A DNA stretch of 64,000 nucleotides, taken from NCBI GenBank assembly GCA_015698045.1, contig BLAL01000242.1:501001-565000 (forward strand), read 5' to 3'. The stretch comes from Rhizophagus clarus. Taxonomy: Eukaryota; Glomeromycota; Glomeromycetes; Glomerales; Glomeraceae. The notes under the pieces are model-generated. The model was not told the DNA's origin and did not search any database. It worked only from the letters and a program-made list of their open reading frames with translations. Positions 26,701-37,984 of the stretch are shown here, piece by piece. Within the stretch, counting starts at the first letter, position 1. Each line of letters starts with the position of its first letter. A program made the position numbers and the translations under genes.

Positions 26701-27228
26701 CTTTATAATCTTCATAATCATATTTATATATATCACCACATTTTTTACAACAAAAACTTTCAAAAGATTCTTTACTAAAAACTAAAACATAATCTTTTGT
26801 ATCTGGATTTTGTGATATTCCATAATTTTCTTCATACTCTAATAAATATGAATTAACCTATAAAATACAAAAGATTAGTAATATACTAATATTCAAACTA
26901 AATATAAAATTTAATATGATACCTTATTTATAAATTCATCAGTAATATTTTCCGAGTCATATAAAAATCTTAATATAACTTCCTTGTATGATGATGATCT
27001 TATCCATTCCTCATCATTTTTATAATACTTTAATGGACCTTCCTTCCATATTGCTGTAGCAATAGTTTTTCCTATCCCTTTAATTTCAATAAACTTATCG
27101 TATGGTATCCATTCAAATACTGCACTGTATCGTTCGTGTTTTAATTGCTTTTCTTGAATGAAATTATCGATTATTTCATTCCCACTGGTCCAATTTGCAA
27201 AATTTTTTATAAAAAATTCCAATTCCAT
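23775..27228 (-). CDS. Kinase gene D: serial N-lobe kinase, probable pseudokinase C-lobe
   Basis: Exons 27228-26923, 26857-26345, 26269-25829, 25757-25272, 25189-24752 and 24677-23775, all phase 0, give about 1,028 residues. Module order is as in the paralogues. Exon 2 has the best-preserved extra glycine loop (IGKGGFSVAIW). Exon 4 has additional cysteines (YENTSCNNEYCENKHRWCKC). Exon 5 is canonical (GKGGFSIVYSAIW, VALKCL). In exon 6 the catalytic loop is HRDLHIGN, but the DFG site reads DME (SDMELCRRI), losing the glycine. About 28 extra residues (SDSIFYIEFL...KYEVRDSAC) lie between the catalytic loop and this site, shared only with gene F. APE and the C-lobe core are intact. The magnesium-binding Asp survives, so weak activity is not excluded. 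The frame ends at FTKKLS; the bases that encode the A/C/E C-terminus follow in another frame. Confidence 0.9.
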
Positions 27229-27301
27229 CGAATAAAAAATTTTTGAACGAAAATAATGAAAAAAAAAAAAAAATTATTTCCGCTTGTATTTATTGAGAAG
27301 A

Positions 27302-27311
27302 CCAAATTTGG
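27302..27311. promoter_or_regulatory. CArG-type box upstream of gene D
   Basis: CCAAATTTGG lies 74 bp upstream of the gene D start. GGCGTAATAGTGTA and ATTCAATCACATGATCAAAC follow upstream, as for genes B and F. It is the intact counterpart of the box split by the LINE in the gene F promoter. Confidence 0.45.
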
Positions 27312-28745
27312 TTACATGGAAAATATGGCGTAATAGTGTATCGTTCTACTAATTTGAGCAACATTATATTCAATCACATGATCAAACTTTAAAAAAAAAA
27401 TTTTCCTCGTTCAAAACATTTCTTTTTTGAAATTTTTGGTACAATAAATCTACCTCTCCGTTTATGTCTTTTTATTATTAAAACTGCAAACAAAACCACA
27501 ACACTTTTATTTAAAAAAGAGCATTTATTAGCTTTATCAATAACCATTATTATTACAAATATATAATTTTTTTACGTTAGTTTTCGTATTTTTATATGCA
27601 TAGTTCTTTTTGTAAAATTCTAGGCACAATTAAATACTCTCTGAAGTATATTACTTTTCCTTCATATCACAATAAGTTTATCATAAAACTTAAATCAACT
27701 AACGAACAACATAACAGTAATACATTCTTCCTCAAGTCGTTTTAAGACTTTACAACCCTCTTCGCTCTTTTGAATAACGTTCTCAGCTCTCAAAATGCGG
27801 CAACTCATTATTATGTGATACGAGTGACAATGAACATAGATCACAAATGTTACTTTTTATAGATAAAAAAGAACGATAGATTATTGGTACTTGTTTGTCG
27901 ATTTTAAGTTTTAATAATTAATACCACAATCAAGGATGATTCCATTTGTTTTTGCAGTAAACATATCTTTTAAAGTATCCATAGTCGGTGGTTATAAAGA
28001 CAAATTAATGGTAATAACACATTAAATTTTCATATAAAAAAAAAATTTATCTTTTAGGTTTTTACTTTGTTAGTTCACATATTATCAATTAGAAGCCTAC
28101 ATTATGTTTTCTCTCGACAAATTACGTCATGTCAAAGAATCGTTGGCATTGTCCGATGCATCAAGGAATATTGATCGGAAGCATATTTCTCAATTTAATA
28201 TCAAGAAATCTAAAATTTTGTGAAAATTGTACAAGACGGTCTGTGAATAAAGAAAAATCTGTCCACAACAATAATCTGAGTTTAACAGTGTTAACTACAC
28301 GACACGGTTATCATCAAAGATTCAAGAATCCAACAAAAACGATAAAGAATTATATGACCCGCAAGCAGGCGATTATCTAATGAAATTTAATAAAAAATTC
28401 AAAGCTTGATGTTGTGCCTTCACGACAACTGGATAGATTAACACGCATGGCGATTACACCGATACACCCAATCATTAAGGATTCTATCGTTCTCTTCTCA
28501 TTAAGACGAAAACTAACGAGAGTAATCTTTTATTACTAAACGTATATAACATTTACCTGGAGGCTTAAAAGTATTACGTCCTCCTCTATCAGAGGAAGAA
28601 AAAAAAAGTAAAAAAGAATTGACGGAGCGCTTCGAATTTTATTACCTCCGCATCCGACAATTTAACTATGCCTATTAATAAATATTACGTTACCTTAAAT
28701 TCATAATATCAATCTACATAACGAGAAAGTAAGGCGCTATATGAC
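27312..28745. other. Upstream flank of gene D, no supported gene
   Basis: The stretch is shared three ways with the flanks of B and F. A short start MFSLDKLRHVKESLAL (28103 onward) is kept in F but ends at different places and in different frames in the two copies, and is lost in B. I therefore regard the segment as non-coding or long dead. Confidence 0.4.
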
Positions 28746-28842
28746 CGCTGTTTTTACCCGACAAAAAAGAATCAATTGTCAAATTATAAGAGAACAAGAG
28801 CCTCGATTAGTAGATAACACCTCGCACGGCTTTTGTTATTGC

Positions 28843-29077
28843 AGAAGATCATAAACCTTTTCTTAATCAACGCGATGTCGAACTTTCCCATCTGATTATA
28901 ACTCTCCAAACACTTCAAGAAATCATCACGCAAGAAAATGTCCAATATCACGCTTATATATCATCACCACCTGATCTTCGCGTGGTTATTCTATTTGCAT
29001 CATTACATGTCTTACAGCATTCGCACGCACCCTGGTTGATGAAAGAAAAATACGGGAAATTATCTGATGAAATATAG
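28843..29077 (+). pseudogene. Possible exon remnant of an unknown gene
   Basis: After a TTGTTATTGCAG acceptor-like site an open stretch of about 77 codons runs EDHKPFLNQRDVELS...LHVLQHSHAPWLMKEK to a TAG. It looks protein-like and hydrophilic-amphipathic. No upstream exon in frame is visible. The copy at 54840-55020 carries internal deletions and is not open. I do not recognise the family. Probably a dead gene carried along with the duplication. Confidence 0.3.
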
Positions 29078-30005
29078 TAAAACTCTATTAGTCTTTCTGA
29101 TTTGGCTGAGTTTGACAATTTATTTAAAAATAGGTGTGAATAGTTCGCTTGATTGTTTCTTGGACCGATGAAGAAAGCTTTATCTCTTGTTTAAAAGATG
29201 TAGTTTTATCATGTAGGGTATAAAAGTTGTATCGTCATTATCTGAAAATAAAAATAAGATAAAAACTTACTTTGATGCTCCAAAGAAATTTATGCATATG
29301 ATTTAGAGGGTGCGCAAATCTATAATAAAATAACAAATTTAAGACAATTTAATATAAAAAATATAATTAAACCGATGGGAAGTGACGATATTTATTTCAT
29401 CAATAATAGCATCAAACTTTATTAAACAAAGAAATATTAAAACTGGAACGAAAAAAATTACTTGTAAATTTAATAAAAAGCTTGAATGAAAAAGATTAAA
29501 TTTTCCGGCATATCGTAAATAAAATAATTTTAAGCTTAAAACTATTAATTTAAAATTTTCATTTGTAAAAAAAAGCTTTCAAGGATCAACATAAAAATGT
29601 TTAATTTATAATTTTATGTTATATAGTGTACAGCGCAAGGATGTAAAGATAAACTCTATTGTTGAGTTATTTTGAATTACATGATTTCGACTTCCAAAAT
29701 TGTATCTTTCATTTGATCGCGAAATAATACTTTCGAGAATATAATTTTATATTAATTAATATTTCAATATTTGAACAAGAATTTTATAATTGAGAGGTTT
29801 TCCCACACTATCTGATCGCTACATTACTAATGAATCGAGGAAAATAATCCACTTGCAGAAACTGATATTGATATTAATAAACTAATTCGATCTCATTTTA
29901 ATAGTTAAAATCAAGATGATATCGAATTTGATGTCGTTATGGTATTATCAATATCGTAATGGTAATGGTATTGTAAGATATCAAAATGAGATCGAAACAG
30001 TATTA

Positions 30006-30203
30006 CAGTCACACCTCCATAAGTGCACCCTCTATAAGTGCACGCAATATGTAAATTCTCTCTAAGTGCACGGTAAGCTTTAGTCCCAACTTATAAGAGT
30101 TCTTAATATTTTACCCTCTATAAATGCACTCCCTCTCTAAGTGCACATTCTGCTATTTTTTTACTATGGTCCCAAGGGGGGTGCACTTATGGAGGTATGA
30201 CTG
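30006..30203. mobile_element. Pogo/Tigger-type MITE with TA target duplication
   Basis: Terminal inverted repeats of about 26 bp begin CAGTCACACCTCCATAAGTG and, at the other end, reverse-complement to CAGTCATACCTCCATAAGTG. TA flanks both ends. The paralogous site near 55785 reads ATATTATTGGTG and is the empty site with a single TA. The interior consists of further AGTGCAC and CCTCTATAA motifs and no frame. CAGT ends with TA duplication are typical of Tc1/mariner-pogo elements. Confidence 0.8.
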
Positions 30204-30589
30204 TATTGGTGTTCACAATGAATAATGAACCGACGCAAAAATATTTGAATAATAAACTAAACAATTGTAAAAATAAAATGCCTCATGCTCAAGTAAAAGT
30301 TCCCAATTCTCAATTTTTTTTACAGGATAAAGTAAGCTTTCATTTATTTGGCAATGTTGCACCTTTAAGACTTTTGACATAAGATGTGCATTGAAATAAC
30401 TTTCTATTACGTTAAGTAAACCAATTCTTAAGGATTAGATCTTTGATTTCATCTGAATTACAGCCATAGCGGCTATTCACAATTTTGCACAATTGTAAGG
30501 GACAAGTGGTCGAGACATCCGATACTTGGTCTTCTGTGATTTATTATTGTTTATTGCAACATCCAACTTTTCATAATTTGGTTTATGAC

Positions 30590-31470
30590 AGAAAAGACTG
30601 GTAAGGTGGTTATTATTACCATCTACTCTTTCTTTTATGAACCAGCTGCTCTGCCTACCTACATTACATTTTCATTAACTTGTTATACATTTTAACAAAT
30701 TCAGCAGCATCAGTTTTCATACTTTTTAACCATAGCAAAAAAGCAAAAAAGGCAAATTGCATCGTATAACTGCAGGAAATGTATCGATTATCGTTTGGAA
30801 AATCGATTTTAGAGCGATTAATCGTTATAGATTCTAGTCACGTAACCATTAAATTTATGAAAATCGACACTAATTATTTACCTTTTTGGAATTTTGTGCA
30901 ACACACCTTGCATTTCATTGGGCAACAAAATTTCCTTTTTGAGATTATGCAACGTCACGTGACAAAGTCTCACTTCTATTGGCTATACTGCGCCACAATA
31001 AGTATTCGATAATCAATTTTAAAATCGATTTTTGATATCGTAAAATCGATCCCAATCCCTGCTCCAAAGCAAACATTAACAAGAAATTCAATTTCTTCAA
31101 GCATTTCTGGGCTGAGACGATAATCTAATGCTATAAACATTTCTAATTATGCGAGCAAATTATTTCTATATGCTAAGAACATGATCACCATTACTATCTA
31201 TAACACCTTTATTATAGCCAAGATTGACATTCCATGAACGGTCTTTTTTCGCACTTTCATGTTAACTCTTTCACGGATTTCTTCTACATTAGCCTTTTCC
31301 TTTGCTCAATATTTATATGAATTTTGGCATTCAAATGTATAACATATAACTTTATTTTTCTTGATATAATATCTTACAATTCAAAATTCTACTACTCTTG
31401 AATAAATTTCAACTTGTCTTTCAACTGATTCTCAATCATCAAATATACCATCTTTTTCTATAACAAATAT
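30590..31470 (-). mobile_element. FAR1/MULE-type transposase fossil
   Basis: On the minus strand, across several frames, the order of a FAR1 DNA-binding domain can be followed: DDWESVERQVEIYSRV (about 31400-31450), TFECQNSYKY, AKEKANVEEIRERVNM, RSWNVNLGYNKG, and YRLSPEMLEEIEFLVNVC (about 31070-31130). This order is known from Mutator-like transposases and derived FAR1 proteins. It is broken by several frameshifts and stops, and a MITE (30773-31061) is inserted in it. Left of the MITE, KTDAAEFVKMYNKLMK may be a further piece. Confidence 0.5.
30773..31061. mobile_element. MITE nested in the FAR1/MULE fossil
   Basis: The ends are CAGGAAATGTATCGATT and, reverse-complemented, CAGGGATTGGGATCGATTTT, with several further ATCGAT/AATCGATT inverted motifs inside. 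The interior holds two CACGT motifs. CAGGGATTGG-like ends are seen in hAT elements, but I find no clear 8-bp target duplication. Confidence 0.5.
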
Positions 31471-31479
31471 CGCGCATTT

Positions 31480-32360
31480 CATTAGAATCTTCAATACTTG
31501 AACGTGACAAAGTACTTTCACTCTTTTAATTTGTTAATATCTAAAATCCCCTCCTCTTCTGGGAACACACTTTAAATGGAACACTCATGCACATTTTTGA
31601 CCATTCTGATGCTTTATAACTTTATGATTAATAGGGAAATCGTATTTCTGAATCAAAGAAGATAAAAAAAAAGAAACATGTATAAATTTGTTTTAATTAT
31701 ACATATTCTTCACGTAGATACTGATGTTAGTCATGATGATTCACACACAGTCACACATATCACGTATTTATTTGTAATACATGTACAGAGTCACATAATT
31801 TAATTATACTGATACCGATGATTTTTTGACATTCCCAAAACACAGAAAAAAACTTAAAAGGAAGTTACAATATTATAATTTTTAATGACGAAGAAATATT
31901 AAAAACTAGAACGAACAAAATTACCTTGTAAGATTAAATACAAAGATTGAATGAAAGGATAAATTCTCATATTGTAAATAGAATAATTTTGAAATTAAAG
32001 AAATAATTTGAGTATCAGTCACATGTTTGAAACATGTCGTTAAACTTTATCCAATCATTTTTGGACTTGTCACGTGAAATTTGTTACAAGTGTAAGTTCG
32101 TACGTATAAAATTTTGAAATGAGTGAAAAAAACCTTATTGCTTACACTAAAGAACTTATTTATGTTGAAAATGCCCTTAATGTGGCGTTAACTTGGATAA
32201 AGCAATTGTAAAAAGACTCTTAAACCTACGAATAATAGTAAAACTAAAAAGTTGCAAGTTGGTTATGTTAGAAGTGAATTTTTTGACCCTAATATAAGTC
32301 ATTATATTCTGATTACTTTATTACAGTCTAATAACGATATATATGAATATCAATCTGACT
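31480..32360. other. Gene-free spacer
   Basis: No gene or repeat is supported. There are short frames only. The segment 31890-32000 resembles 29430-29530 in parts (GAACGAAAAAAATTAC, AATTTAATAAAAAG-like), so it may contain a diverged piece of the same flank. Confidence 0.4.
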
Positions 32361-32639
32361 CAGTGTTCGGAAATGACCTGGTCATTTGACCATTCAAATG
32401 ATTTAGCTAATCATTTGTCATTATTCATAATCCTTTGTCATTTGGTCATTTCAGTCATTTGATTTTGATTGGTTAATATTCTTATCATGTATGTGATTCA
32501 ATCAAATTAAAAAAAAATAAGGTAAAACATAATGCAGGCCAGAACTATAGCACCGGCCAACATTACATTCAAATGACTCAGGTCATTTGTCATTTGTCAT
32601 TTGAATCATTTGTCATTTCAAGTCATTTGCCGAACACTG
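32361..32639. mobile_element. hAT-type MITE
   Basis: The ends are CAGTGTTCGGAAATGAC and, reverse-complemented, CAGTGTTCGGCAAATGAC. The flanks ATCTGACT (left) and ATCTAATT (right) are an imperfect 8-bp target duplication. The interior is made of repeated GTCATTT/AAATGAC motifs. CAGTG ends and an 8-bp duplication are hAT characters. There is no coding capacity. Confidence 0.75.
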
Positions 32640-32994
32640 ATCTAATTATCAAAAAAAATTCAATTTTAATTTATGTTCAAGTGTAATAATCAAATTATAA
32701 GAGATCAAATACTAATAAAAATAATTCCATTTCAAAGATGAAATGAAAACCAAGTTGCAAAGAGCCACTCAATCTTTCTGAATTGAATGATGTATTTACT
32801 AATCCAGATGTTCCTTTCCGTTTTAAACTAGTAATTAAAAACACCTGATTTGACTAAACTACGAAAGTAATTATCTTAGAAAAAGTTTGTGAAGCAGTTG
32901 GTTTATTTGTTCATACTAAATATGAATTGTTAAAGCAGCAAGATGTTACTTTAAAGAAAAAAAAAATCACGTTCATAAATATAGCATAACACTT

Positions 32995-33110
32995 GATTTT
33001 CCTCTTCATATTATAACTTAGTAAACTCTTCTTCTATACTGCTGTCAATTTGCAAAATTATTTGTAAGATACTATATTCTATCGAAAAATAAAAATTTTG
33101 AACGAAAAGG
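32995..33110 (-). pseudogene. Second fossil of exon 1 of a serial N-lobe kinase gene
   Basis: On the minus strand the pieces TTCGTTCAAAATTTTTATTTTTCG (leader), AATAATTTTGCAAATTG (NFAN) and then ACTAAGTTATAATATGAAGAGG follow. The last string is nearly the same as in the fossil at 65-240 but not in the six live genes. The middle of the exon is deleted. Upstream landmarks GCGCAATAGTGTA and CACATGACC remain. No other exons are seen here. Confidence 0.5.
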
Positions 33111-33309
33111 ATAAAACATGCGCAATAGTGTACGCTACTAATATTATACACATGACCAAAATCTATTTTCAAATGACTGTAGATTTAGAAGGTGTACAAG
33201 TAGTACTATATCCGTACGACATTAGGATATAAATCGGGAAATGAACTGTCTGATTCACTAGCCACACTAAGCAAAATTAAATGGGGGCTTCAAAAACATG
33301 TGGTGAGTG

Positions 33310-33788
33310 GTTGGTCATGTATGTAGCGTAGGGTGTGTATGGTTCGAATTGTTACCATACATGTATGGTTAAAAGACGTTCGAGTTCCATACATGTATAG
33401 TCACTAAAATTTTACGTACATCTTTTTTTACCAGTACACCAAAAAAAGGACAATCCTGAATTGACTCAGCACCACCACTCCTTTTAGTAGTTTCATCTTC
33501 GGAAATAGTTTCAATATCTGAAAGGATCATATTATATTATCCATTGTTGATATATTATGAACGTGTTATTTTTTTTTTTTTTTTAAAAAAAAAAGACAGA
33601 TTTTAAAAGAGAAAAGTAGATATAATAGAGATGTGCGTGTTATTAACAAGTGTTTTATTCTGTTTATTAATGTATCATAGTCATATTTGGAAAAAATATA
33701 TATGTGCTATTATATCATTCGTATTTCGTACATACATGTATAGAAATAAACTAAACCATACATACCCTATGCTACATACAAGGCCAAC
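33310..33788. mobile_element. Foldback MITE with long inverted ends
   Basis: The left arm GTTGGTCATGTATGTAGCG... (from 33310) and the right arm ending ...GCTACATACAAGGCCAAC (to 33788) are imperfect inverted repeats of about 60 bp, including TACATGTAT palindromes on the inner side. No frame lies between them beyond short ORFs. The target duplication was not resolved. Confidence 0.5.
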
Positions 33789-35099
33789 TATACACTACAT
33801 ATTTACTATATTACCAAATTAAATACTATATATTATATGTGTCAAAATTGGTTGGCGAAGTAAACGTTATAGACGTACAATGACGCAATGTGGCCGGTCA
33901 CACGGCGGGAAAAAAATTATCGTTTACGAAATGAGACAAAATAATAACACTGTGAAATAATAGTTCTTTCATCACTTAGATTTCTACATAGTTATTCTCA
34001 TGTTTCGTCAATTATTTATAATCACGCAATATCTGTTCCGGGAATACAAAATGGATTGATCAATATGTGAAGGCTTTGTTAGAATATTAAGTAACTTGGA
34101 TCTCGTTTGAAACGATAAAAACAGAATGATAGTGATTTCGATTACCTTCATGGTTTCATGGTACTATCACAACAGGTATTTGTTACTAGATTGTCACTTC
34201 ATCTTCGCCCATTTCTCACTTATAAGTTGCATTTTATTGTTTTCGTTATATACCCGACAGCTCCATAAATGTATTTTCTTTACAGTCCTAGCATGATTTC
34301 ATAGAATATTGGGTTTTAGCTGTTTACCATTAATTTTTGAATCCCCAAGACAACTTAAATAAGAGTTCGTTGAATAACAAACGTTACCTAAGATTGTTAA
34401 AGAGGACTCCGAACAAAAATAGCAAATGATTCATTTCCGTTGTTATGGGCCGCTTCTGCTCAGGTCCACTACTGTCTTAATTTATCTGCAATCGAAATAG
34501 TTACAAGATAATAACAAAACAACATACTTCATGTTCGCCTCATGTATATTTATTTTTATTTTGGTTTGTTAATTCACAAAGTAACCTTCCAATTATTGAT
34601 CAAACACATAGACTTATAGGAGTATTTCGGAATTGATGAATGGACATATTGTATAATTGAGCATAAGAATATTTCCGCATTTCTAGTTTGTTTTTTATAG
34701 TTATTCGAAAATAGATGTTGACACGAAATATTCTCATCATTTTTTATCATTGGATTATTGTTAGTTCTAGGCTTCAAGAAAATAGCCTTGTGTTTAAAAA
34801 AATAGTTTCATCGTAAATCAATTACCAGAGCTATAGCCTGTAGCAAATTGCGATACGTGCACAATTTTTATTCTTCAAATACCTTCATTGATAAAAAATA
34901 TGTTATTATATTACACGGATTTAAACAATGTATTATGATTGTCGTTGTTATTTTTTCGCTATGTGATGACATCGACCACAAATATAAATTATTAGTCTAT
35001 AACGAAGACACAAAAATTACCTATTTAACAATAGACTACTGGTTACATTTTGGTTACTTTTTCTTCGACTTAGAAAAATATCAATCTCATCCTGTAAAC
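33789..35099. other. Gene-free spacer
   Basis: I see no supported gene. The frames at 34574-34777 (-) and 34848-35111 (+) have no recognisable domain; the latter overlaps the antisense of the kinase C-terminal fossil. Confidence 0.4.
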
Positions 35100-35539
35100 T
35101 CTTATAACTAAATGAACGGCTAGTGTAAACTGCTTCTGGATGAATGGGTTTATTTGGTCACCATTTCATTAAAATATAAATGTAACCGGCATTTTGCGAA
35201 TTGGCAAATTGATTTGTAATTGTTCCATCAAAATATCTTCCAAAACGATCATTCTTATCGTAAACTCTTTCAGTAATTAAAAAGCTCTTAGATTCAAATT
35301 GATTATATTGACTCCTGAATAAATTACATCCCTGAATGTCGTTACTATTTACTATTTAATACATTAACTTGCTTTCTATGAAAGCACCAAAATTCAATAA
35401 AATCTAACATTTCCTTTATGGATGGGCGTTTCAAAGGATAGGAATACCAACACCTTTTCAGTAAGTTAATGTGTACTGAGGGGACGAAATGACAGGTTCG
35501 GTAGAATGTCTGATTGACATAATAAATATACTCGATCAT
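35100..35539 (-). pseudogene. Fossil of a kinase C-terminus
   Basis: The minus strand reads FVPSVHINLLKRCWYSYPLK then RPSIKEMLDF (35539-35345), the last helices of a kinase C-lobe. After a stop it continues in pieces to HPEAVYTSRSFSYK (about 35100-35145), the tail motif seen as THAVYTSRLLNPF in the live genes. It lacks N-lobe, catalytic loop and activation segment. The wording differs from the six arrayed genes, so it derives from another kinase subfamily. Confidence 0.65.
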
Positions 35540-35844
35540 AAGTAGTAATTTAGGCTTTTTCTAGAATGGTGACAATTCTTGTGTTATAGAATGTATTTTG
35601 AATTTAGTTTTTAAGAAATCCGACCATGCTTTTTTTAAAGTTATTTAAATGTTTAATTTATAATTTTTACACGTGTTTTAATTTTTTTTTTTTATTTTGA
35701 TTTTATTAATTATATTATAATAAAATATTGCGCTGTAAGAAAAGAAATAGTCATACGTTATGAGAGTAGGGGGTGTGGAACTAGTAGACTAATGATCATT
35801 TTTATACAAATTCGTTTGTTCTATATATGTTTAAACATGACTAC

Positions 35845-37716
35845 TTATTTTCTTTTTGATTTATTCTTTCCCTTTTTTTTCTTCCCTTTATTACCTTTAC
35901 CCATTGACAGGTCGATTACTTTCGTTGGTACCCCTCCCCACCCATCTTCATCAATTTCAAATTCAGGTTCATCAGAAATCATACAATCATAAAGTATATT
36001 ATCAGGATAAAAGAGAAGAGTTTCGATACCAGTTATTAAATCAGGTCCCAAATACTGCATATCTCTTTCCATTTCGTTCCACATAAATACACAACCATGT
36101 TCGTCTTCCATAATACAAACAAAACCATCATCATCTATAAATAATGGAACAGGACTTATAATCTTGAACCTCTCGGAAAAGTACTTAAAAAGTTCTTTAT
36201 ACCATACAAATTTTAATGAATCTTCGCTTGTAATTATATGAATTCCATGATACTTAGTGCTCCTTAAGTCAAGTAGTTTGTTTGGAATCTCTGACAATTT
36301 TGACAAGGATTCATTACTATTCCACTTGTAATGTGGATCGTGCGGGTTCTGATTGGGATCTCGGGTTTCATTTTTGCTAGAAGGGACCAAGTGTTTTTCT
36401 CGGAGAAATTCCCAAACCTGTAATTTGTTAAACTCGGAAGTACATTCCCTTCCCGATCCCGAGGGAAAAGGTGGTGATCTATCTCCTGCCGAAATTCCAC
36501 TCGCTTGCAACTGGAGATGTGACTGAGACTCCGAAAAAAACCTTTAATTCAATAAAAATATTAATTCTAGAAATAATTAAAAAATTCAATTATATTTGAA
36601 ATAAAAATATTTTTGAAAAGAATTCAAGAAAACATTTAATTTCACCTTGGTTTTCTGACGAGTTATCAATTTTCATGACGCGTTTAATGTCGTTGGTCTC
36701 ATTGTTTCTGTGGGATCCAAGATCATTATCCACTGGGCAATCTGTTTTAGATGCCCAATTAGATATTCCTCGTAATCGAATGACTTCTTGGACTTTAAAC
36801 TCTTTATCCCTAGGTTCATTGTATATATTACGCATAGTGCGTCCCATACATTCGCAATCACATAATATGCTCTTCTCATTCGTATTGTCATCGGTGCCAG
36901 TTGGGCACCGGTTTTTCGAACTAGAATATTTTGGGTTCTAATGTAAAATATTAAAAGATAGAATTTAAGATGTCTGTAATACAAAGAAACAAAATTCTGA
37001 TACATACTTGTATGGTATAATAAAATCGTCGTAAATTTCCTGAGTCTTCTTGTTTGTCTTCGCTATTATTTCGATACGCTTCCAAATCTAAGGTGAAGAA
37101 TAAACATATTTAATAAATTTTTATATAAAACAGAAAAATAAACTAAAATTTACCTTTCTTGCGTCCATGATTTGCTTAGGCGGGGAAGATGCATTAGGAT
37201 TATCAGAGATAAAGCTTTCGCTTTGCTTTAAAGAAGATTGATTGATTTAAATTTAATGATGTAATGTTATGAAATCAAATAATGATTTGATCATTTTAAC
37301 TTATGGGCGTAATGGGTATTGATGATGACGATCATTTTTTTACGCGACTACACAAAAAAAAATTCAATTTATGATATGTAAAAGAGAAAAAAAAGGAATC
37401 GCGAATTTACAAAAAAAAACTTTTCAAAAAAAAGAAAGATCACGTGACAAGCAATATATTTAAGAAAATTAACGTACCTGCATAGTAGCGGACATAGAAG
37501 GTGGGGACGAAGAAGGTAAGGTCGTTGAAGGTGAGGACTTAGTAGACAAGGAGGTAGAAGGTAAGGACGTTACTATTGCGCCTTCCTCCTTGCCATCCTC
37601 TTTGTCATTGTTTTGATGCATTTCCAGATCTAAGGTGAAGAATATTAATAAATGGCAAGCTTTTTTTATTTTCGCAGCAAAACAGCTAAAAAAAAAATAC
37701 CATGTCTTGTGTCCAT
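35845..37716 (-). CDS. Multi-exon gene of unknown function, basic C-terminal tail
   Basis: Likely exons: 37716-37701 (MDTRH), 37629-37478, 37225-37154, 37087-37008, 36937-about 36646, and a last exon of about 220 codons ending at 35845. Exon 2 encodes an acidic then Ser/Pro/Thr-rich stretch. Exon 5 has several Cys (NRCPTG, ILCDCECMGR). The last exon ends in a Lys-rich tail (MGKGNKGKKKKGK), a possible nuclear localisation signal. The stretch PLFIDDDGFVCIMEDE...GCVFMWNE...LGPDLITGIETLL faintly resembles SMI1/KNR4 (SUKH) domains. Exons 1+2 and 3+4 are tandem repeats (MDTRH-DLEMHQNN, MDARK-DLEAYRNN). Phases do not agree at 3/4, and 5/6 agree only with an unusual donor. The gene model is therefore tentative and the gene could be damaged. 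Confidence 0.5.
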
Positions 37717-37984
37717 ATCAATTTTGGATGAGGGTATAACATCAAGAATATTTTACTCATTGCAAAAAAAGATTCACTAATAATTTTATCGTCAACCTGT
37801 CCAATTATGAGACCGTGCTATGTGTTACGTCACACAAGAGCACTGCATAAAGATAATAATCGCACGTAATTTTTACTAGATAGTGAGCGTATAATATTTT
37901 ATAGTGACACTGACTGGCGAAGAAACAGAAGTTGATACTTCTTCGGTATGAAAAGAGAATTATAAATACGTAACTTTATTAATT

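Larger units (their letters stand above)
16870..30280. repeat. Segmental duplication unit 2 (genes C+D with flanks)
   Basis: The unit carries C+D and matches unit 1 on both flanks. With unit 3 it shares a longer right flank, up to AAACTAAACAATTGTAAAAATAAAAT at about 30280, where the match to 55853 stops abruptly. The left match to unit 3 continues to about 15650. Unit 2 and unit 3 are closer to each other than either is to unit 1. Confidence 0.75.

Noticed and set aside
27312-28400. Divergent gene paired with the kinase promoter (MFSLDKLRHVKESLAL)
   Set aside because: Only a short start is shared by two of three copies and the frames diverge at once.
35792-36086. Plus-strand frames over 35792-36086
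   Set aside because: They are antisense to the long last exon ending at 35845, which has better coding character.
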